Source: Rhodoferax sp. (GTDB lineage Bacteria; Pseudomonadota; Gammaproteobacteria; Burkholderiales; Burkholderiaceae_C). Taken from it: a DNA stretch of 64,000 nt. Location of the stretch: contig JAUXWC010000040.1 in the NCBI GenBank assembly GCA_030685025.1, forward strand, positions 1 to 64,000. The letters are read 5' to 3'. The position numbers were made by a program, and so were the translations under genes. The notes beneath the pieces were generated by a model. The model searched no databases. It was given only the letters and a program-made list of their open reading frames with translations, and was not told the origin of the DNA. Positions 59,514 through 64,000 of this stretch are shown in pieces. Every line of letters starts with the position of its first letter. Position 1 is the stretch's first letter.

Positions 59514-60599
59514 ATGTACGCACCACTTCAAAACGACACTTTCATCCGCGCCTGCCTTGGTCAGGCTACTGAACACACCCCGGTCTGGCTGATGCGCCAG
59601 GCCGGGCGGTATCTGCCCGAGTACCGCGCCACGCGCGCCAAGGCGGGCAGCTTCATGGGCCTGGCGACCAACACCGACTTTGCCACCGAGGTGACCCTGC
59701 AGCCGCTGGAGCGCTACCCGCTGGACGCGGCTATTCTGTTCAGTGACATCCTGACCGTGCCCGACGCCATGGGCCTGGGCCTCAGTTTTGCCACCGGCGA
59801 GGGTCCCAAGTTCGCCCACCCGGTGCGCGACGAGGCGGCGGTGGACACGCTGGCGGTGCCCGACATGGCCAAGCTGGGCTATGTGTTCGACGCCGTGACC
59901 TCGATCCGCAAAGCCCTCAACGGTCGCGTGCCCTTGATCGGGTTCTCCGGCAGCCCCTGGACGCTGGCCTGCTACATGGTCGAAGGCGCCGGCTCCGACG
60001 ACTACCGCTTGGTCAAGACCATGCTGTACAGCCGGCCGGACTTGATGCACCGGATGCTGCAAGTCAACGCCGATGCGGTCGCGCTCTACCTGAACACGCA
60101 AATCGAGGCGGGGGCGCAAGCGGTGATGATTTTCGACAGTTGGGGCGGCGTATTGGCCGATGGTGCATTCCAGTCGTTCAGCATGGCCTACACGGCGCGG
60201 GTGTTGGCGCAACTCAAGCGCGAGCACGACGGGGTGCGCATCCCGCGCATTGTGTTCACCAAGGGTGGCGGCCTGTGGCTGTCGGAGATGGCTGGCCTGG
60301 ACTGTGACGTGCTTGGTCTGGATTGGACGGTCAACCTCGGTCGCGCCCGCGAGTTGGTCGGCCACAAGAAGGCCCTGCAAGGCAATATCGATCCGCATGT
60401 GTTGTTCGCCAATGGGCAGCAGATCGAAGCGGAAGTGGCCAAGGTGCTCGACAGTTTTGGGCGCCCGCACCAGGGCAGCGGCACTGGCCCGACCCATATT
60501 TTCAATCTGGGGCATGGCATCAGTCAGTACACCCCCCCGGAAAACGTGGCGGTGTTAGTGCAGGCTGTTCACGCGCACTCGCGCCTGATGCGTTCTTGA
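59514..60599 (+). CDS. hemE: Uroporphyrinogen decarboxylase
   Basis: 361 residues, full length. The N-terminal signature [19 protein letters not shown] and the second signature [16 protein letters not shown] are intact, as is [13 protein letters not shown]. It converts uroporphyrinogen III to coproporphyrinogen III in heme synthesis, which matters for a window so rich in cytochromes. The stop TGA at 60597-60599 is followed after two bases by the CTTGCGGGACAGACC repeat. Confidence 0.97.
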   Translation: MYAPLQNDTFIRACLGQATEHTPVWLMRQAGRYLPEYRATRAKAGSFMGLATNTDFATEVTLQPLERYPLDAAILFSDILTVPDAMGLGLSFATGEGPKFAHPVRDEAAVDTLAVPDMAKLGYVFDAVTSIRKALNGRVPLIGFSGSPWTLACYMVEGAGSDDYRLVKTMLYSRPDLMHRMLQVNADAVALYLNTQIEAGAQAVMIFDSWGGVLADGAFQSFSMAYTARVLAQLKREHDGVRIPRIVFTKGGGLWLSEMAGLDCDVLGLDWTVNLGRARELVGHKKALQGNIDPHVLFANGQQIEAEVAKVLDSFGRPHQGSGTGPTHIFNLGHGISQYTPPENVAVLVQAVHAHSRLMRS

Positions 60600-60700
60600 T
60601 ACCTTGCGGGACAGACCAGCGCGCAGCGATGCTCTGTCCTCAACTGATTGGGGCTTGCGGGACAGACCAGCGCGCAGCGATGCTCTGTCCTCAACTGACT
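60597..60700 (+). repeat. Stop-codon-associated palindromic repeat, two tandem copies after hemE
   Basis: Units at about 60597-60652 and 60654-60697, each with TTGCGGGACAGACC, an AGCGCGCAGCGAT loop and GCTCTGTCCTCAACTGA. The first unit's leading TGA is the hemE stop. GGACAGA and TCTGTCC pair as in the copies near 47.6, 49.5 and 63.2 kb. Confidence 0.75.
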
Positions 60701-61048
60701 AGGACAGATCGCGTCCTAGCACGATTTGGCTTTGAAAGCGGTTGGTGAATCCTGACTTATGCACAAAAATATTGTTGCGGTGCAAAAGCCAGGGCCGTTT
60801 ATGCGGTGCTCTGCTACCAATCCAGTAGCGCTTGTAAGTTGTTGATTTGTATGGATTTTGCAGTTTGCTTTTTTTGTGGGCATTTCAGCAAAGTCCTTTA
60901 TTTTCAAGGCCTCGGCGTGATCGGCGACAAGCTATCAACAAAGTTATCCACAGAATTGTTGAATTTCTCCTGAACGTCTTATGAATCAATGACTTAAGCG
61001 TTATTTCGTGAGTTGACATTAATTGATTCCTCTAACTTGGCGGACACG
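60701..61048. other. AT-rich intergenic region with DnaA boxes
   Basis: About 350 bases upstream of priA with no gene. TTATGCACA (60757-60765) and TTATCCACA (60944-60952) both fit the DnaA consensus TTATNCACA; CTATCAACA (60932-60940) is a weaker neighbour. T-rich runs occur around 60866-60905. TTGACA at 61013-61018 could be a -35 for priA, but the -10 is unclear. Confidence 0.5.
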
Positions 61049-63148
61049 ATGACGCACCACGTTTCGGTTCTGGTCCAGACGCCGACCCACAGCTCCGTGA
61101 GCCGACCCCTTACCTATCGAAGTGAGTCGCTACTCGCGCCTGGCACTTTGGTGCGGGTTCCTTTTGGCACCCGTGAGACCTTGGGTGTCGTGTGGGACAG
61201 CCCGTCCGACCTGGACCCAACGCTGCTGGTGGAGAAGATTCGCGGCGTTGCCGGCGTGCTCGACGCCATCGCACCGCTGGGCGAGAGCTGGAGACAATTG
61301 GTTACATTCGCGGCCAATTATTACCAACGCTCGGCCGGTGAGGTGGCCTTGGCGGCGCTGCCCCCGCAGTTGCGCGACTTGAGTCCGCTGCAACTGGCGC
61401 GTCATCTCAAGCGAAGCGCCAAGCAGGCCGGCGCCGACCCAGGTGGCTCAACCGTGGCCAGCGCGCCCGCCGAGCTGAGTGCCGAGCAGGCGCAAGCGAT
61501 CAACAACTTCCACGCCCAAGCCGGCCCTTTTCTGCTGTTTGGCGCCACTGGCAGCGGCAAGACCGAGGTCTACCTGCAATGCGTGGCGCAACTGCTCGAA
61601 CAGGACCCCAGCGCCCAAGCGCTGGTGATGGTGCCCGAGATCAACCTCACCCCGCAACTTGAAGCGCGTTTTGTGGCCCGGTTTGCGCCCCGCTACGGGC
61701 CACAGGCGGTGGTCTCGATGCACAGTGGCATGACGCCCGCGCAGCGGCTCAAAGCCTGGCTGGCGGCGCACGCCGGCCTGGCGCGCATCGTGCTGGGCAC
61801 CCGCATGGCGGTATTTGCCTCGGCGCCGGGTCTGAGGCTGATCGTGGTCGACGAGGAGCACGACCCCAGCTACAAGCAGCAGGAAGGTGCGCGCTACTCG
61901 GCGCGTGATCTGGCGGTCTACCGGGCGCGGCTGGATGGGGCGAAGGTCTTGCTGGGCTCGGCCACGCCCTCGTTGGAGAGCTGGCACCACAGCCGACCGG
62001 CGGACCAGGGTGGACGCTACGTGCGCCTGGAAATGCCCAGCCGCATTGGCCCGCAGGCCGCGCTACCGCTGGTGCGCCGCGTCGACATGAACCACCAGCC
62101 CAAACGGGCGGTGTTCTCGCCGCCGCTGCTCGACGCCATCATCCAACGCGCCGGGCGGGGCGAGCAGAGCATGATTTTGCTAAATCGCCGTGGCTACGCG
62201 CCGGTGCTGAACTGCGGCGCGTGTGACTGGAAGAGTCAGTGTGCGCACTGCAGCGCCTTTCGGGTCTTTCACAAAATCGACCGCACGCTACGCTGCCACC
62301 ACTGCGGCTTTACCGAGCGTGTACCGCGTGCCTGCCCCGAGTGTGGCAACCTTGACCTCAGCACTGTGGGCCGTGGCACTGAGCGGCTGGAAGAGCATCT
62401 GGTGGAGTTGCTGGTCGACGTGCGCCGCCCTAACCAGGAGCCCCTGCGCATTGCCCGCATCGACGCCGACACCACCCGCCTCAAGGGTGCCCTGGAGTCG
62501 CAACTGGCGCAGGTCCACGCCGGGGATGTGGATGTGCTGGTGGGCACCCAGATGATCGCCAAGGGGCATGACTTTCGCCGCATCACCCTGGTGGCGGCCA
62601 TCAATCCGGACGGGGCCTTGTTCTCCAGCGACTTTCGTGCCGGCGAGCGCCTGTTCAGCCTGTTGATGCAAGCCGGCGGGCGCGCCGGGCGCGATGCCGA
62701 CATCAGCGGCGCGGCCGAAATGTGGGTCCAGACCTTTCACCCCCAGCACCCGCTGTTCGAGGCGCTCAAACGCCACGACTACCCCGCCTTTGCCGCCCAG
62801 CAGCTCACCGAGCGCGCGCAGGCCGGGCTGCCGCCCTTCAGTTTTCAGGCCCTGGTGCGGGCCGAGGCGCGCACGCAAGACGTGGCGCAGGCTTTTCTAG
62901 CCGCCGCCAGCGCGGCTGTCGGCGCCAGTGCCGAGCAGGCGCAGGTCACGCTTTATCCGCCGGTGCCGATGAGCATGCAGCGCGTGGCCAATGTAGAGCG
63001 CGCCCAGATGCTGGTTGAGAGCCCCTCGCGCGCCGCCCTGCAGCGTTTCATGGCCAACTGGCATGAGGTATTGCACGCGACGCGAGCATTACCGCAAGCC
63101 AAAGGACTGATCCGCTGGTCGATCGACGTCGACCCGCTGGCGATCTGA
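61049..63148 (+). CDS. priA: Primosomal protein N' (replication restart helicase)
   Basis: 699 residues from ATG 61049. An N-terminal 3'-DNA-binding domain (TRPLTYRSE-like SRPLTYRSESLLAPGTLVRVPFG) precedes the superfamily 2 helicase: Walker A LLFGATGSGKTEVYL, DEEH in VVDEEHDPSYKQQEG, and motif VI region QAGGRAGRDADI. Four Cys pairs bind two zinc ions (CGACDWKSQCAHCSAFRVFH, CHHCGFTERVPRACPEC). It reloads the replisome at stalled forks. ATG 61049 was preferred to a TTG at 61013. Confidence 0.95.
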   Translation: MTHHVSVLVQTPTHSSVSRPLTYRSESLLAPGTLVRVPFGTRETLGVVWDSPSDLDPTLLVEKIRGVAGVLDAIAPLGESWRQLVTFAANYYQRSAGEVALAALPPQLRDLSPLQLARHLKRSAKQAGADPGGSTVASAPAELSAEQAQAINNFHAQAGPFLLFGATGSGKTEVYLQCVAQLLEQDPSAQALVMVPEINLTPQLEARFVARFAPRYGPQAVVSMHSGMTPAQRLKAWLAAHAGLARIVLGTRMAVFASAPGLRLIVVDEEHDPSYKQQEGARYSARDLAVYRARLDGAKVLLGSATPSLESWHHSRPADQGGRYVRLEMPSRIGPQAALPLVRRVDMNHQPKRAVFSPPLLDAIIQRAGRGEQSMILLNRRGYAPVLNCGACDWKSQCAHCSAFRVFHKIDRTLRCHHCGFTERVPRACPECGNLDLSTVGRGTERLEEHLVELLVDVRRPNQEPLRIARIDADTTRLKGALESQLAQVHAGDVDVLVGTQMIAKGHDFRRITLVAAINPDGALFSSDFRAGERLFSLLMQAGGRAGRDADISGAAEMWVQTFHPQHPLFEALKRHDYPAFAAQQLTERAQAGLPPFSFQALVRAEARTQDVAQAFLAAASAAVGASAEQAQVTLYPPVPMSMQRVANVERAQMLVESPSRAALQRFMANWHEVLHATRALPQAKGLIRWSIDVDPLAI

Positions 63149-63159
63149 CGATGGGGCGT

Positions 63160-63281
63160 CAACATCCGACGATCAGTTGAGGACAGAGCGTCGCTACGCT
63201 CCGGTCTGTCCCGCAAGGTGGACAGCCAACATCCGACAATCAGTTGAGGACAGAGCTAAAGGTCTGTCCCGCAAGGTCTCA
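63160..63281 (-). repeat. Stop-codon-associated palindromic repeat, two copies after priA
   Basis: Units at 63160-63219 and 63226-63281 both start CAACATCCGAC(G/A)ATCAG, then TTGAGGACAGAGC, a loop of different length (15 and 4 bases) and GGTCTGTCCCGCAAGGT. The last TCA (63279-63281) is, on the minus strand, the stop codon of the AEC transporter. Confidence 0.75.
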
Positions 63282-64000
63282 GGTTAACAAAGCCACGGCG
63301 CCTGAAAAAGTGAAGAATGCCGCCGCAGTGGAAACCAGGATAATGCGGGCGATGCGCCCGTTGTCGGCGCCAAAGCGCTCGGCCAGCAGGGACACATTGC
63401 TGGCGCTGGGCAGGGCCGCGATCAACACCATCACAGTCAGAGCGAAGCGATCCAGCCCAACACCCAAACGGATCGCCGTGCCGCCCACCAGCAACACCAG
63501 CAAGGGGTGCAACAGCAGCTTGAACGCCGCCACCGGCAGATAGTCGCCCAAGGGGATCGGCGCATGCTGGTGCCTGGCCGCCAGCATCTGTGAGCGCGCC
63601 AGCACCGCCCCAATGGTGAACAGCGCTACCGGCGACGCGGCATCGGCCAACAGCCCGACAGTCTTGTTCAGGGGGCCGGGCAGCTCCAGGCTAACGGCCG
63701 ATGCCAGGCCGCCGAGCAGGATCGCCCAAGGCATCGGGTTTCGCAGCATGCCCTTGAGTGCACTGCGCAGGGCCACCGCCATGCCATGCTGGTCTGCGCC
63801 GTCCAGCCGCGACAGGCCGATGCACAAGGAGGTGGTGATAACCATGTCGACCACGATGGTCACGATGATCGGTCCCGCCGCCTGAGCGCCCAGCAAGGCC
63901 ACCAACAGGGGTACCCCCATAAAGCCAGTGTTGGGAAAGGCCGCCACCAGCGCCCCAAAGGCGCCATCGTTCCAGCCGATGCGCTGGTTCAGGCTGATGG
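63279..64000 (-). CDS. AEC-family transporter (C-terminal part; runs off right edge)
   Basis: About 240 C-terminal residues of an auxin-efflux-carrier-type permease. Hydrophobic helices with FGALVAAFPNTGFMGVPLLVALLG, family motif N-T-G-F-M-G, and IGAVLARSQ, PLLVLLVGG and LIAALPSASNVSLLAERFG later on. The frame is still open at base 64000, so the start is outside. Members move carboxylates such as malate or malonate. Its stop codon is provided by the palindromic repeat. Confidence 0.85.
   Translation of the reverse strand, partial: ISLNQRIGWNDGAFGALVAAFPNTGFMGVPLLVALLGAQAAGPIIVTIVVDMVITTSLCIGLSRLDGADQHGMAVALRSALKGMLRNPMPWAILLGGLASAVSLELPGPLNKTVGLLADAASPVALFTIGAVLARSQMLAARHQHAPIPLGDYLPVAAFKLLLHPLLVLLVGGTAIRLGVGLDRFALTVMVLIAALPSASNVSLLAERFGADNGRIARIILVSTAAAFFTFSGAVALLT

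Noticed and set aside
60701..61048. Calling this region oriC
   Set aside because: Only two exact DnaA boxes, no dnaA, rnpA or gidA beside it; kept as a finding, not as an origin.

Overview
The window looks like a stretch of a high-GC betaproteobacterial chromosome, most likely Burkholderiales and probably Comamonadaceae (Rhodoferax/Polaromonas-like). The basis is protein style, a hemE-priA neighbourhood, a clade I (Tat-exported) nitrous oxide reductase cluster, and interspersed repeats of a kind I associate with that family. No rRNA, tRNA or CRISPR array was seen. All product names come from reading motifs in the translations; no database was searched.

Layout. 1-5.5 kb: housekeeping genes (truncated secreted protein, AraC regulator, EamA exporter, glutathione transferase, methyltransferase, oligopeptidase F). 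5.6-19.7 kb: an accessory belt with a mobile-mystery A/B (HTH + Fic) pair, a HigB toxin with an HTH-ImmA/IrrE protease, YcaQ and DTW genes, a RelE/Phd-type pair, TlpA and VOC genes, a DUF4143 ATPase, a truncated alkB, an orphan nucleotidyltransferase, broken AAA_4 ATPases and an HTH/PIN pair. 19.8-24.5 kb: sbcDC. 24.6-27.9 kb: an AT-richer, RloC-like SMC ATPase translationally coupled to a broken helicase. 28-30.2 kb: phoX behind two tandem Pho boxes. 30.5-35.4 kb: a PepSY/response regulator/histidine kinase operon divergent from a SHP-type cytochrome, diheme cytochrome and flavin/heme reductase operon; the two share one symmetric operator. 35.4-47.5 kb: a second DUF4143 ATPase and the nosZRDFYL gene set with two NosL-like genes, plus a divergent cytochrome c and nosX, with an FNR/Dnr-type box between the two arms. 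47.6-54.6 kb: Xaa-Pro aminopeptidase, creatininase-type hydrolase, small unknowns, DUF2804 and a B12-binding radical SAM protein. 54.6-56.1 kb: the gutted remains of a type I restriction system with an intact toxin-antitoxin pair inside. 56-64 kb: AlaX-type editing protein, DsbD, CoA-binding protein, hemE, priA and an AEC transporter running off the right edge.

How it fits together. The metabolic core is respiratory: N2O reduction (NosZ with its maturation and electron-supply proteins), periplasmic thiol-redox proteins (TlpA-like, DsbD) and a small c-type cytochrome/flavin reductase chain that appears to be run by its own two-component system. Phosphate starvation is represented by PhoX. Around this core lie many defence or addiction genes, and an unusual number are relics made by internal deletion: hsdM, hsdS, hsdR, mod, DUF488/AAA_4, UvrD-like helicase, alkB, a ParE-like toxin and a group II intron reverse transcriptase.

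Main points for follow-up are the RloC-like ATPase with a candidate R-x3-E...H nuclease triad, the mirrored OmpR/PhoP-type operator at 33.0 kb, and a repeat family whose first three bases form the TGA stop codon of four different genes.
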